NCBI RefSeq assembly: GCF_029914245.1
Contig: NZ_JARYZI010000005.1
Coordinates: forward strand, 124,001 to 188,000
DNA from: Fusibacter bizertensis
GTDB taxonomy: Bacteria > Bacillota > Clostridia > Peptostreptococcales > Acidaminobacteraceae
Length of the DNA: 64,000 nt
Reading direction: 5' to 3'
The first letter of the stretch is position 1, and every line of letters begins with the position of its first letter. Shown here piece after piece: positions 43,575-53,825 of this stretch. The translations under genes were made by a program, and so were the position numbers. Below the pieces are notes generated by a model. That model saw nothing but the letters and a program-made list of their open reading frames with translations. It was not told the DNA's origin and ran no database searches.

Positions 43575-44600
43575 ATGAGATTTGGACTATTTTATAAACA
43601 GCTAGGAATCGATTTAGGCACGTCAAACACTCTAGTATGTGTTAAAGGAAAAGGAATCGTAGTTAGAGAATCCTCAGTTGTTGCCATCAACGATAAGGGG
43701 CAAGTACTTGCAGTTGGTAGAGAAGCAAAAGAAATGATTGGTAAAACCCCAGGTCAAATTCGCGCAATTAGACCACTAAAAGATGGCGTAATAGCAGACT
43801 TTGATATTACACAAAAAATGATCAAATATTTTATTCACAAAGCGGTTCCAAACATTAATATGTTCACTGGAGCAAAAGTTGTTGTGGGTATTCCATCGCA
43901 GATTACTGAAGTTGAGAAACGTGCAGTATACGAAGCATCTTTATCAGCAGGTGCCAAAGATGCATTTTTAATTGAAGAGCCAATGGCTGCAGCTATTGGT
44001 GCTGATTTACCAATTACTGAACCATTAGGTAGTATGATCGTAGATATCGGTGGAGGTACAACTGAAATTGCTGTTATTTCACTGGGTGGAATTGTTACAA
44101 GTCGGTCAATACGTATTGCAGGAGATGAATTAGATGACTCGATTATTAACTATGTCCGTAAGAAATATAGTTTGATGATAGGTGAGAGAACTGCAGAAAA
44201 TATCAAAATGAGTATTGCTTGTGCGATGATTCCATCACAAGATAGACATATTGAAGTGACTGGCCGTAATTTAGTAACTGGTTTACCCAATACACTTTTA
44301 TTGCATTCAAGTGAGATTTTTGAAGCGATTAGAGAGCCAATACAGTCAATCGTTGAAGGCATCAAATCAACACTTGAAAAAACACCACCTGAATTAGCTT
44401 CAGATATATATCAATCGGGTATTGTTTTAGCTGGTGGAGGTGCACTATTAACGGATTTAGATAAATTAATCAAGAAAGAAACAGGTATGCCAGTTAGAAT
44501 CGCTGACAATCCACTTGATTGTGTTGCGATTGGTACAAGTAAAGCTGTTGAAAGTTTTAATGAGCTTAGAGAAGTGTTTATTAGTTCAAGAAATTTATAG
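43575..44600 (+). CDS. mreB: rod shape-determining protein MreB
   Basis: Actin-like ATPase that forms membrane-bound filaments guiding lateral wall synthesis. 341 aa. Phosphate 1 motif [11 protein letters not shown], connect and phosphate 2 [17 protein letters not shown] and adenosine motif VLAGGGALL are complete. The start at 43575 has AAAGGA (43561-43566) 8 nt upstream; an upstream frame from 43494 lies inside radC. N-terminal MRFGLF is amphipathic enough for membrane contact. It leads mreC-mreD-PBP2. Confidence 0.97.
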   Translation: MRFGLFYKQLGIDLGTSNTLVCVKGKGIVVRESSVVAINDKGQVLAVGREAKEMIGKTPGQIRAIRPLKDGVIADFDITQKMIKYFIHKAVPNINMFTGAKVVVGIPSQITEVEKRAVYEASLSAGAKDAFLIEEPMAAAIGADLPITEPLGSMIVDIGGGTTEIAVISLGGIVTSRSIRIAGDELDDSIINYVRKKYSLMIGERTAENIKMSIACAMIPSQDRHIEVTGRNLVTGLPNTLLLHSSEIFEAIREPIQSIVEGIKSTLEKTPPELASDIYQSGIVLAGGGALLTDLDKLIKKETGMPVRIADNPLDCVAIGTSKAVESFNELREVFISSRNL

Positions 44601-44618
44601 TCAAAATGATGGTGGATA

Positions 44619-45485
44619 ATGAACAGTCGCTATAGAAAATATATATTAATTTTTGTTGGAACATTGTTGTTGATCCTTATGGTGCTCTCGTTTGGTGGTC
44701 GTGATCGTATCACCTTCATCGAGAGCAAATTAGGTTCTTTTATTATGCCTGTACAAAGGTTCTTCACATCAATTGGAAACTTTGTAGATGAGAAAACTGA
44801 ACCGATCATAAATGTCTTAAATTACAAAGATTTAAATGATAACCTATCAAAAGAAAACGAAGCACTAAAAGAGCAGATTGTATCTTTGACAATGTCCCAA
44901 AAGGAATTAACAGAACTCAAAGAGCTTAAACGCGCATTAAAATATGTCGACTCTGATCTAAACACAAACTATGTTTCTTGTAATGTTGTTTCAAAGGATA
45001 TTGGCAATTGGTTCAACATGTTTACAATCGATGCGGGAAGTAATCAAGGTATTACAAAAAACAGTACTGTTATCAATGGGAACGGTTTAGTTGGTTTGGT
45101 ATATGAGGTTGGAGATAACTGGAGCAAAGTAATCTCAATTATCGATCAAAAATCTTCTGTAGGTTTTGAAATGCTTCGTGTAACTGACGATTATGATGGG
45201 ATCTTAAGTGGAACTACAAATTATGAGCTGATTGGTGATTTATTTGATCCTAAAGCGAGTGTCAAAGTTGGCGACTATATTGTGACTTCTGGTCTTGGAA
45301 TGTATCCAAAGGGAATATTGATAGGTAAAATTTATGAAGTTATTGTAGATAAAGATTTAATTTTAAATAGGATCAAAGTAACACCAGTTGTAGATTTTAG
45401 AAAAATCGATAAAGTAATGGTTATTCCTTATTCTGAACAAAAGGAAAATGACGAAGCTATAATTGAAACTGAGGGTGGTGAGTGA
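44619..45485 (+). CDS. mreC: rod shape-determining protein MreC
   Basis: Single-pass membrane protein of 288 aa that links MreB to the synthesis enzymes outside. TM at ~8-26, coiled coil at ~70-112 (NDNLSKENEALKEQIVSL), then two beta-barrel domains with VINGNGLVGLVYEVG and GDYIVTSGLGMYPKGI. GGTGGATA before the ATG; stop is one base from the mreD start. Confidence 0.95.
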   Translation: MNSRYRKYILIFVGTLLLILMVLSFGGRDRITFIESKLGSFIMPVQRFFTSIGNFVDEKTEPIINVLNYKDLNDNLSKENEALKEQIVSLTMSQKELTELKELKRALKYVDSDLNTNYVSCNVVSKDIGNWFNMFTIDAGSNQGITKNSTVINGNGLVGLVYEVGDNWSKVISIIDQKSSVGFEMLRVTDDYDGILSGTTNYELIGDLFDPKASVKVGDYIVTSGLGMYPKGILIGKIYEVIVDKDLILNRIKVTPVVDFRKIDKVMVIPYSEQKENDEAIIETEGGE

Positions 45486-45486
45486 T

Positions 45487-45984
45487 ATGAAATATCGTTA
45501 CATCATCCTTCTTGCAATTGCAAACTATATTTTAGCAAGTACAATTATGCAATTGTTTAGAATTAATGGCGCATTACCCAATTTTGTTATTATTTTTTCA
45601 GTTGTATTAGCATCACTTTCTTCAAGTAGATCTGCATATATATTTGCTTTTACATCAGGAGCGATGCAAGATATTTTTCTCGGGCGGATGTTAGGGGTTA
45701 ATTTTTTAATATATGGGATCATTGTATATTTAGTTTTATACTTAATTGAAATCATGTTTAAAGGCAATTTTATAACGCCTATATTTTTAATGGCAATGGG
45801 AACTTTAATTTATCATTTTGTATTTTATTTAATTATGTTTTTTGTTCAGTCAACGATACCATTCAGTTTAATGCTCACAAAGATAATGACTGAAGTGTTA
45901 TTAAATGCTATTATTGGTTATTTTCTTTATGCTGCGGTTTTCAAGCGTGTTCATGGATATAAATTAGGAGACTTTAATGCTTAA
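45487..45984 (+). CDS. mreD: rod shape-determining protein MreD
   Basis: Integral membrane protein of 165 aa with five helices. Start at 45487, directly after the mreC stop and behind GGTGGTGAG; a longer frame from 45463 overlaps mreC. Weakly conserved family; identity rests on helix pattern, size, SGAMQDIFLGRMLGVNF and position between mreC and PBP2. Overlaps the next gene by 8 bp. Confidence 0.92.
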   Translation: MKYRYIILLAIANYILASTIMQLFRINGALPNFVIIFSVVLASLSSSRSAYIFAFTSGAMQDIFLGRMLGVNFLIYGIIVYLVLYLIEIMFKGNFITPIFLMAMGTLIYHFVFYLIMFFVQSTIPFSLMLTKIMTEVLLNAIIGYFLYAAVFKRVHGYKLGDFNA

Positions 45985-48850
45985 TTTACTTAAAAATAGA
46001 AAAAGTCATATTTTTATTGGTTTTATTTTGATTTTCATTTTTCTTGCCTATAGTTTATATGATGTGACTATAACGCATGGGGACGAATATTATCAAAAAT
46101 CCATAAGTAATCGTATCAAGAAAATTGAGACGCTAGCCAATCGTGGTGATATTTATGATCGTAATGGTAAGTTACTCGCTACTAGTGACATAGGTTTTTC
46201 GATTGAACTCAATAGCAGTATAGTACCAGCAGATAATTTTGCGGAAATCATGATTCAAGTTTATGATTTTTTAGAAGCTCAAGGAGAATCCCATCTTGAG
46301 TTTCCAATCTATATTGAAAATGGTGTATATAAATACAGATATGATGAGAGTATAAAAAAATGGTTAGAAAGTAATGGATATGATGAATCGTGGACTGCTA
46401 AGGCAGTTTTTGATGATATCAGAGCGGTAAACTATATTGATCCTGAATTGAGCGCTTATGAGGCTTACCGTATTTTATACAATCAAGGTAAGTACTTACC
46501 AATATCAACTTCTAAAATGTTGTTCTTAGAGAAAATATATAAAACAACATTTTTGAAAATGTATGGTCTTGATGCGGACATTTCAGCAGAAGAAGCTTTT
46601 CATAAAATTAGAAGTCGTTCAGAATTTAAAATTTCAAGTAATTATTCCGATGAAGATGCATATAAAATTTTGATCTTTAAACATACGATTAAAGAACAAG
46701 GTTATCTTAAATATGAACCAATTACAGTTGCGTCATCAGTTTCTAAAGAAACTGCTGTTCTTGTGCAAGAAAAAGGATATGAGTTTCCAGGTTTTACCGT
46801 TAATTATACAACTATTCGTACTTATCCAAACAAATCTACAGCAGCACATATTCTAGGTTACATGGGAAAAATTGCTACTGAAACTGAGATAGAGACATAT
46901 GTCAATCAACAAAAATACAATCCTAATCAAATTATTGGTAAAACTGGGATTGAAGGCGTATATGAACAAGACTTGCACGGTGAAAATGGCTATAAGTATA
47001 TAGAAGTAGATGTTTATGGCAAGTATGTTGCGGATGTGGATGAAGCGGCATATGGGTTAGATAGCAAAAATGCTTCATCTGGAGACGACCTTTATTTAAC
47101 ATTGGACTTAGATTTACAAGTCGTTCTTGAAAAGGGGCTCGAAAAAGCATTGCATGCGCTGCAAACAGGTGGAATATATGATAGCCCTTGGGGTGATTAT
47201 CAATATAGTCAATATGACAAAGCTGAAACCGCTGCAGGTGTTGTTGTCGATGTGAAAACTGGCGAAGTGTTAGCTTCAGCTAGCTATCCTTCATACGACG
47301 TCAATTTGTTCTCAACTGGCATTAGTCAAGATGATTGGAATGCACTGAATCCAGTAAATAAGAGAAATCCATTAGCTGCGCGTCCTTTATATAATTCAGC
47401 AACGATGATGGCTGTACAACCTGGGTCGATCTATAAAATGATGACAGGCTTCGCAGCACTTCAGCAAGGACTTGATCCTTATCAAAAACTTTACTCTGAT
47501 GGGTTTGTGGAAATTGGAAACCAGAGATTCGGTTGTTGGTACTGGAATGATTATGGTGGTAAGCATGGTCCTACGGACTTCTTTAAAGCGATAGAAGTCT
47601 CTTGTAACTATTATTTTTTTAATATTGCAAATGGAAAGGATTACTATAGAGGAATACCACTTAACTTTGAGATGAATCCCACAGTAATGACGGAATACTC
47701 AAAGCTTTTTGGACTTGATTCAAAAACAGGTGTTGAAATTAATGAAGTTTCAATGGGATTACCAGACCCTGAAAAAAAGAAAAAAACCATTATGGCGTTA
47801 TTATCGAATCAACTTCATTTAATTGCAAAGAATTATTTTCCAGAAGAGTTGATTGATGATGAAGATAAATTAAATGCATTAGTAAGCACAATTGTGAGCT
47901 GGTCTAACGATAACCCTGGAAGGGGAGAATTAATCAATAGGCTTTTAGATTTGGGCAGTAATCCTGATTACTATGTGACAGAAGCACTTGCTGACATAAT
48001 TAAATACGATTATTTTAACTTAATGAAATGGTATGAAAGTGATACACTTAACTTATCAATCGGTCAAGGGGATCATACGTATACACCTATGCAAATAGCA
48101 AGATATATTGCTACTATTGCAAATGGCGGGTACTTAAATGAGTTTACTTTAATCAAAAAAATTGGAGATGTCAATATTGACAAAAATCAAGATGTTATCG
48201 AAAGTTTTGATACTAAGGGTAATCTTGATTATGTTAAAAAGGCAATGTTACAAGTGACAAAAGGAACCTCTTCTTCAGTAAACAAAATTTTCAGAACCAT
48301 GCCAGTTGATATAGCTGCTAAAACAGGCACCGCTCAAAAAGAGGGGCTTATCCCACCTTTAGATGAAGTTGCTTACTTGACGGAATACCTTAACGAGATT
48401 GCACCTTCTTTAAATATTGAAGATGTTGAAGCGAAAACGATAGAGATCATAAAATTACGAAGTGAAGAGATGGCAACACTTGAAAAACAGAAAGATGAAG
48501 CTGAATCTGAAGAAGATAAGCAAATCAAATCTGACAAGTTAGATGCTTTGATTCAAAAGGATTATCTCAATAAAGGAACTGCAATGAGAGATGCAATTAA
48601 GGAAATGTCAGATTTCACTATAACTGATGAAGATTTAAATCAGTTTAGATTACCTTATGATAACTATTCTTGGTTTGTTTCTTTTGCACCTTATGACGAT
48701 CCGGAAATTGCCGTAGTAATCTTTATTCCTCAGGGTGGTCAAGGATATTATTCTGCACCAGTTGCAAGAGATGTATATGCACAGTATTTTAATTTGACTC
48801 CACCACAAGAAACAACAGAAGTAATTGAAATACCTACAGTTGAAGAATAA
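45977..48850 (+). CDS. mrdA: penicillin-binding protein 2 (elongation transpeptidase) with insertions
   Basis: Class B PBP, 957 aa against ~600-720 usual. One TM at ~12-32, then a pedestal (RIKKIETLANRGDIYDRNG) and the transpeptidase domain. Active site: Ser484 in PGSIYKM, SCN in EVSCNYYF, KTG near 782 in AAKTGTAQ. The extra length is partly an acidic, coiled-coil-like insert of about 90 residues between KTG and YSWFVSFAP (residues ~790-895), and another before the LSIGQGDHTYTPMQ segment (~590-680). It is the mono-functional partner of RodA. TTAGGAGA precedes the ATG, which overlaps mreD. Confidence 0.93.
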   Translation: MLNLLKNRKSHIFIGFILIFIFLAYSLYDVTITHGDEYYQKSISNRIKKIETLANRGDIYDRNGKLLATSDIGFSIELNSSIVPADNFAEIMIQVYDFLEAQGESHLEFPIYIENGVYKYRYDESIKKWLESNGYDESWTAKAVFDDIRAVNYIDPELSAYEAYRILYNQGKYLPISTSKMLFLEKIYKTTFLKMYGLDADISAEEAFHKIRSRSEFKISSNYSDEDAYKILIFKHTIKEQGYLKYEPITVASSVSKETAVLVQEKGYEFPGFTVNYTTIRTYPNKSTAAHILGYMGKIATETEIETYVNQQKYNPNQIIGKTGIEGVYEQDLHGENGYKYIEVDVYGKYVADVDEAAYGLDSKNASSGDDLYLTLDLDLQVVLEKGLEKALHALQTGGIYDSPWGDYQYSQYDKAETAAGVVVDVKTGEVLASASYPSYDVNLFSTGISQDDWNALNPVNKRNPLAARPLYNSATMMAVQPGSIYKMMTGFAALQQGLDPYQKLYSDGFVEIGNQRFGCWYWNDYGGKHGPTDFFKAIEVSCNYYFFNIANGKDYYRGIPLNFEMNPTVMTEYSKLFGLDSKTGVEINEVSMGLPDPEKKKKTIMALLSNQLHLIAKNYFPEELIDDEDKLNALVSTIVSWSNDNPGRGELINRLLDLGSNPDYYVTEALADIIKYDYFNLMKWYESDTLNLSIGQGDHTYTPMQIARYIATIANGGYLNEFTLIKKIGDVNIDKNQDVIESFDTKGNLDYVKKAMLQVTKGTSSSVNKIFRTMPVDIAAKTGTAQKEGLIPPLDEVAYLTEYLNEIAPSLNIEDVEAKTIEIIKLRSEEMATLEKQKDEAESEEDKQIKSDKLDALIQKDYLNKGTAMRDAIKEMSDFTITDEDLNQFRLPYDNYSWFVSFAPYDDPEIAVVIFIPQGGQGYYSAPVARDVYAQYFNLTPPQETTEVIEIPTVEE

Positions 48851-48857
48851 TGAGTTG

Positions 48858-48886
48858 TTGTGAATTATGTGAAAATAAGTTAAAAT
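48858..48886 (+). promoter_or_regulatory. minC promoter
   Basis: TTGTGA (48858-48863), 17 nt, TAAAAT (48881-48886). Confidence 0.6.
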
Positions 48887-48971
48887 ATAAATAATGCAAA
48901 GTTTAAATGTGTATTACTTAAATTTTTATAATTTTGGTAATACAAAAATAAGTTAAGTTGGTGGTGATGGA

Positions 48972-49664
48972 ATGGCCTTGAAGGGTCCAGTTGAATTCAA
49001 AGGGAAATTGAATGGACTTTATTTAAATATAAATGAAGCGGTATCCTTTGATAAAGTGATGGCTTATTTAAATGCTTTATTAACTGAAAGAGGATCTTTT
49101 TATAAAGGATCTAGAATCATCGGTATTAAAGGAGGCAGTTTTAGTTATAAAGAAAAAGCTGCTATTGAAGCACTTATTTCTGATGATTTCGGAATTGAAG
49201 TTGAAAGCTTAGAAGATTTTAAACTTTCAATTAAAACGCCTACTAAACCAGTTGAAAGTCAAATTTCAAAAGAGATTATAGAGGAAAAGCCAATTAACAA
49301 ACCTACGCAAACAATTAAAGATAATCCTACTTTATGTGATACTCACTTTGTGTTTGGAACGTTAAGATCTGGAAAATCAGTACATTTTCCTGGACATGTT
49401 GTTGTTATTGGAGATGTAAACCCAGGTGCAGAAGTTGTTGCTGAAGGCAATATCATCATAATGGGACGTGTTTTGGGATTTATTCATGCTGGTTCTGCTG
49501 GAAACGATAAAGCAGTTGTGATTGCAAATTTGCTAAAACCAACGCAAATACGTATTTCAACCTATATCTCAGTACCACCGAGTGATGATGAGTCTTTCCA
49601 TACGAATATTCCAGAGAAAGCAACGGTAAGTGGTGGCATGATCAAGATTGAAAAGTGTCATTAA
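48972..49664 (+). CDS. minC: septum site-determining protein MinC
   Basis: FtsZ assembly inhibitor, 230 aa. The N-terminal inhibitory domain (~1-95) is followed by a Pro/Lys/Thr-rich linker and the C-terminal beta-helix that binds MinD (GTLRSGKSVHFPGHVVVIGD, GAEVVAEGNIIIMGRVLGFI). The start at 48972 follows GGTGGTG; the ATG 5 nt upstream is out of frame and stops at once. It has its own promoter and precedes minD by 87 bp. Confidence 0.95.
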   Translation: MALKGPVEFKGKLNGLYLNINEAVSFDKVMAYLNALLTERGSFYKGSRIIGIKGGSFSYKEKAAIEALISDDFGIEVESLEDFKLSIKTPTKPVESQISKEIIEEKPINKPTQTIKDNPTLCDTHFVFGTLRSGKSVHFPGHVVVIGDVNPGAEVVAEGNIIIMGRVLGFIHAGSAGNDKAVVIANLLKPTQIRISTYISVPPSDDESFHTNIPEKATVSGGMIKIEKCH

Positions 49665-49682
49665 AATAAGTCTTTTGTTGGA

Positions 49683-49711
49683 TTGTGATAACAGTCATTA
49701 AGTGGGATAAT
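49683..49711 (+). promoter_or_regulatory. minD promoter
   Basis: TTGTGA (49683-49688), 17 nt, GATAAT (49706-49711), about 40 nt before the minD start. Confidence 0.55.
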
Positions 49712-49751
49712 AAAAAATAGAAAATGTGAAGAATTTGGAGGGTGTACTATA

Positions 49752-50549
49752 ATGGGTGAAGCAATCGTAGTAACTTCAGGCAAGGGTGGTGTAGGTAAAA
49801 CCACTACTACTGCTAACATTGGAGCAGCTTTAGCGCTACTTGGTAAAAAAGTTTGTGTTATCGATGCAGATATTGGACTCAGAAATCTTGACATCGTTAT
49901 GGGATTAGAAAATAGAATTGTTTATGACATAGTAGATGTTGTTACTGGTGTTTGTAAAGTTAAGCAAGCGCTTATCAGAGATAAAAGGTTTGACAATCTT
50001 TCACTTTTACCAGCAGCCCAAACTAAAGATAAGAATTCAGTTAATCCGGAACAGATGAAAGAATTGATTAACGATTTAAAGAAAACACATGATTTTGTAT
50101 TAGTAGATTGCCCAGCGGGTATTGAGCAAGGATTTAAAAATGCAATTGCTGGAGCAGATCGTGCAATAGTGGTTACAACACCAGAAGTATCAGCTGTTAG
50201 AGATGCTGATAGAATCATTGGACTTTTAGAAGCTGCTGAAATTTCAGAGCCAAGACTAATTGTTAATAGGTTACGTGTTGACATGGTAAAACGAGGCGAG
50301 ATGATGAATGTTGATGATATCGAAGATATTTTAGCGATTGATTTAATTGGTGTTGTTCCAGATGACGAAGAAGTTGTTATGAGTACAAACAGAGGTGAAC
50401 CTGCTGTTCTTAAAGAACATTCTTTATCGGGTATGGCTTTTAGAAATATTGCAAAGAGAATTTCTGGTGAAGAAGTTCCATTTTTAGAGTTTGACGTTCA
50501 AGAGAGCTTTTTAGATAAAATCAAAAGAGCACTGTCATTTAGCAAATAG
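49752..50549 (+). CDS. minD: septum site-determining ATPase MinD
   Basis: Membrane-cycling ATPase of 265 aa. Deviant Walker A SGKGGVGKTTTTANIG, switch DADIGLRNLDIVMGLENR and VLVDCPAGIEQG are intact. The C-terminal amphipathic helix FLDKIKRALSFSK is the membrane-targeting sequence. GGAGGGTG before the ATG; minE begins 9 bp later. Confidence 0.97.
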   Translation: MGEAIVVTSGKGGVGKTTTTANIGAALALLGKKVCVIDADIGLRNLDIVMGLENRIVYDIVDVVTGVCKVKQALIRDKRFDNLSLLPAAQTKDKNSVNPEQMKELINDLKKTHDFVLVDCPAGIEQGFKNAIAGADRAIVVTTPEVSAVRDADRIIGLLEAAEISEPRLIVNRLRVDMVKRGEMMNVDDIEDILAIDLIGVVPDDEEVVMSTNRGEPAVLKEHSLSGMAFRNIAKRISGEEVPFLEFDVQESFLDKIKRALSFSK

Positions 50550-50558
50550 GAGGAGACT

Positions 50559-50825
50559 ATGTTTGACTTATTTGGATTTTTAAATAGCAAACCACAGAGT
50601 AAAAACGTAGCCAAAGACCGTTTAAAACTGGTATTGGTTCATGATCGATCTAATTGCTCGCCTGAACTTTTGGAACTACTTAAAAAAGATATATTATCAT
50701 CTATTTCTGAACATGTGGATTATGATCCGTCGGACTTAGATATTAAAATCACGAGAACTAAGGATAGTGCTTCAGGCAAGCCTGTACTCGTTGCAAGTAT
50801 TCCACTCAAGAATTTGAAGCGGTAA
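50559..50825 (+). CDS. minE: cell division topological factor MinE
   Basis: An 88-aa MinE that stimulates the MinD ATPase so that the Min system oscillates. N-terminal anti-MinCD segment (KDRLKLVLVHDRSNCSPEL) and C-terminal topological specificity domain (DYDPSDLDIKITR). Presence of MinE implies oscillation rather than the DivIVA/MinJ mode. AGGAGG before the ATG; a UUCG-looped terminator follows. Confidence 0.95.
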   Translation: MFDLFGFLNSKPQSKNVAKDRLKLVLVHDRSNCSPELLELLKKDILSSISEHVDYDPSDLDIKITRTKDSASGKPVLVASIPLKNLKR

Positions 50826-50827
50826 CC

Positions 50828-50851
50828 AAAAGGTCCTTCGGGACCTTTTTT
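50828..50851 (+). terminator. terminator after minE
   Basis: AAAAGGTCC-TTCG-GGACCTTTT with a T run; the UUCG tetraloop makes it very stable. rodA starts only 17 bp later, so it probably attenuates read-through. Confidence 0.88.
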
Positions 50852-50867
50852 AAATCGAGGTGTCTTT

Positions 50868-51980
50868 GTGAATATTAAACGTATCATCACTAGTTTTGAC
50901 TATATTCTCATGGGGATTGTGGTCATTATTTTTGCGCTTGGACTTCTTGCGATTGCAAGTGCAACAGACGTTATGACTTATGGCATAACAAGACAAGTAC
51001 AGATGCAAGCTTTTTCATTCCTCTTTGGATTAGTCATTATAGGACTTTTACAGTTTATTAACTTTGAAGTTGTTGGCGAATTTTATTGGTGGATGTACGG
51101 TATTGCAATATTTCTATTACTCATCATTTTTATTCCTGGAATTGGGGTAATTAGAAATGGATCTAGGAGCTGGATTGACCTTGGTCCAATAGATTTTCAG
51201 ACCAGTGAAATTGCGAAAATAACTTATATTTTGTTTTTAGCGAAGTTTGTTGAAAAATGTGGTGGTATGTCATCCATAAAAGATGTTGTTAAAGCGGGGA
51301 TCACACTACTGCCTATTTTGGCTTTGATATTGAAGCAACCCGATCTGGGATCAGCTTTAGTCTTTGTATCAGCTACTTTTGGTATAATGCTTGCTAATGG
51401 GCTCAGATACTGGCAAATAGGATTGGGATTAGGTGGGCTAGTAGCGGGAATACCATTAATTTATCCTCATTTGGAATCGCATCAACGAGAGCGAATAGAT
51501 GCATTTTTAAATCCTAATGATCTTTCTCTGCCAGGTAATTACCACGTAATGCAATCTAAAATTACAATTGGTTCTGGCCAAATGTATGGAACAGGCTTGT
51601 TCCAAGGTGTTTATCATAGATTAAATTACTTGCCTGTACAAGAATCAGATTTTATATTTGCTGTATTTGTGGAAGAGACTGGATTTGTTGGTGGCCTAGC
51701 TGTCATTTTGCTTTACATGTTTTTTCTACTAAGAATGGTGTCAATTAGTCGTAGGATTAAAGATGATTTTGGCTCTAATGTGGTTGTAGGAATAGTTTTT
51801 ATGTTTGCATTTCAAATCATTGAAAATATTGCAATGACATTAGGTAGAATGCCTGTTACAGGAATTACACTGCCGTTTTTTAGTTATGGTTCAACTTCTA
51901 TTGTATCTAGTATGATCGCAATAGGAATAGTAGAATCAATTTATATTAGAAGAAAAAAAGGAACTTTTTTTAATAGTTAG
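50868..51980 (+). CDS. rodA: peptidoglycan glycosyltransferase RodA
   Basis: SEDS-family lipid II polymerase of the elongasome, 370 aa with ten helices. Conserved segments: RNGSRSWIDLGPIDFQTSEIAK, LKQPDLGSALVF, the catalytic region NYLPVQESDFIFAVFVEETGF, and the C-terminal PVTGITLPFFSYGSTS. It starts with GTG at 50868 behind CGAGGTG. It should work with the PBP2 at 45977. Confidence 0.96.
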   Translation: MNIKRIITSFDYILMGIVVIIFALGLLAIASATDVMTYGITRQVQMQAFSFLFGLVIIGLLQFINFEVVGEFYWWMYGIAIFLLLIIFIPGIGVIRNGSRSWIDLGPIDFQTSEIAKITYILFLAKFVEKCGGMSSIKDVVKAGITLLPILALILKQPDLGSALVFVSATFGIMLANGLRYWQIGLGLGGLVAGIPLIYPHLESHQRERIDAFLNPNDLSLPGNYHVMQSKITIGSGQMYGTGLFQGVYHRLNYLPVQESDFIFAVFVEETGFVGGLAVILLYMFFLLRMVSISRRIKDDFGSNVVVGIVFMFAFQIIENIAMTLGRMPVTGITLPFFSYGSTSIVSSMIAIGIVESIYIRRKKGTFFNS

Positions 51981-51998
51981 TTTTTATTAGGAGGAACG

Positions 51999-53825
51999 AT
52001 GAGTTTAGAAGCATTGCTTCATAAGGTAGAAAAACCTTCAAGATATATTGGAGGCGAAATTAATACATTCAACAAAGATTTGACAGATGAAATGATTAGA
52101 TTTTGTTTTGCTTTTCCAGATGTTTATGAAGTTGGAATGAGTCATTTAGGTATGCAAATTATCTATAGTTTGTTAAATGCTCAGGAAGATGTTTTTTGTG
52201 AACGTGCATTTTCACCATGGGCTGACATGGAAAAAGAACTTCGTGATCAAAAGTTGAAATTATTTACCTTAGAGAAAAAATCACCACTGAGTGATATGGA
52301 TATCATTGGTTTTACTTTACAATATGAGTTAAGCTATACCAATATATTAAATATGCTTAATTTATCAGGAGTGGAACTACTTTCAAAAGACCGACATGAT
52401 AAAGACCCGCTTATTGTTGCGGGTGGTCCATGTGCATATAATCCAGAGCCAATTGCTGATTTTATAGATATGTTTTTTATCGGTGAAGGTGAAGAGGTAC
52501 TACTTGATTTTCTCGAAATTTATAGACCTTATAAAGCGGGTAAAATAAGTAAAAATGAAATGCTTTTGAAAGCTGCAAATGTTGAAGGAATATATGTACC
52601 TAAATTTTATGAACCTCAATATGATCAAAAAGGTGTCATGACAGGGTATAAATTACTTGAAGCTGTTCCAGAAACAATTAAAAAGCGTTTTGTACGCAAC
52701 TTTGATGCTGGATTTAAACTTGAAACGATGATAGTACCCTTTGCTGATATTGTACATGATAGGGCTATGATAGAGCTTTTCCGAGGTTGTACAAAAGGTT
52801 GTAGATTCTGTCAGGCAGGAATGTTATATAGACCAATTAGAGAAAGAAAACCTGATACGATTGTAGACAATATAGATAAAATTCTTAGCAGCACAGGTTT
52901 TGAAGAGTTTTCTTTAACTTCATTAAGTACCATGGACTACAGTGAAATTGGTCCACTTGTAACGCAACTTGTAGACAAGTATGAAAAAGACAATGTTTCT
53001 GTTTCTTTACCATCTCTTCGTTTGGATAGTTTCTCAATTGATGTTGTGAAGGAAATTCAAAAGGTTAAGAAGACCGGACTAACTTTTGCACCGGAAGCGG
53101 GTACTCAAAGATTGAGAGATGTTATCAATAAAGGCGTTTCTGAAGATAATATTTTAGATACGTACAAAAGTATATTTTCTTTAGGATGGCATCGTGTGAA
53201 ATTATACTTTATGATTGGTTTGCCAACAGAAACCACAGAGGATCTAGATGGTATTAGTGATATTGCTAACTTAGGGACTTATACTTTTAAGCAAGTCAAA
53301 CCTGAATATATGAAGAAATCAGTGCAAGTAACTGTTAGTACTTCTTGCTTTGTACCAAAACCATTTACGCCATTTCAGTGGATGGCACAAGATTCTGTGG
53401 ATGAGTTTTATGCAAAGATCAATCATTTGAAAACTAAACTTATTAATCGAAAAGTCGTTTATAACTACCATGATCCTGAAACTAGTGTACTTGAAGGTGT
53501 AGTTGCAAGGGGTGATAGAAAACTTGGTGCAGTTATATTGAAAGCATATGAGTTAGGCTGTAAATTTGATGGATGGGCTGAATTCTTTGACCATAGAGTG
53601 TGGAAAAACGCATTTGAAGCTTGTGGTGTGGATCCTGATTTTTATACCAAACGCGAGAGGGCTTTTGATGAATTTTTCCCATGGGATATTATCAATTCAG
53701 GTGTACAAAAACGTTATCTCAAAAGTGAATATGAAAAAGCATTACTTGCAGAAGAAACACCAGATTGTCGTCAGGGGTGCACGGGATGTGGTTTAAATGT
53801 TGATTTGATAGGCGGTGAATGCTAA
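51999..53825 (+). CDS. B12-binding/radical SAM protein, TIGR03960 family
   Basis: A 608-aa protein with an N-terminal cobalamin-binding-like part (AFPDVYEVGMSHLGMQII) and a radical SAM core with RGCTKGCRFCQAGM (Cys-x3-Cys-x2-Cys) near residue 265. A Cys-rich tail (CRQGCTGCGLNV) may hold another cluster. The family is always coupled to a DUF2344 gene, as here. Function is unknown; it has been proposed to modify RNA or a protein near RNase E/G and L21, but that is not shown. AGGAGG before the ATG. Confidence 0.9.
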   Translation: MSLEALLHKVEKPSRYIGGEINTFNKDLTDEMIRFCFAFPDVYEVGMSHLGMQIIYSLLNAQEDVFCERAFSPWADMEKELRDQKLKLFTLEKKSPLSDMDIIGFTLQYELSYTNILNMLNLSGVELLSKDRHDKDPLIVAGGPCAYNPEPIADFIDMFFIGEGEEVLLDFLEIYRPYKAGKISKNEMLLKAANVEGIYVPKFYEPQYDQKGVMTGYKLLEAVPETIKKRFVRNFDAGFKLETMIVPFADIVHDRAMIELFRGCTKGCRFCQAGMLYRPIRERKPDTIVDNIDKILSSTGFEEFSLTSLSTMDYSEIGPLVTQLVDKYEKDNVSVSLPSLRLDSFSIDVVKEIQKVKKTGLTFAPEAGTQRLRDVINKGVSEDNILDTYKSIFSLGWHRVKLYFMIGLPTETTEDLDGISDIANLGTYTFKQVKPEYMKKSVQVTVSTSCFVPKPFTPFQWMAQDSVDEFYAKINHLKTKLINRKVVYNYHDPETSVLEGVVARGDRKLGAVILKAYELGCKFDGWAEFFDHRVWKNAFEACGVDPDFYTKRERAFDEFFPWDIINSGVQKRYLKSEYEKALLAEETPDCRQGCTGCGLNVDLIGGEC

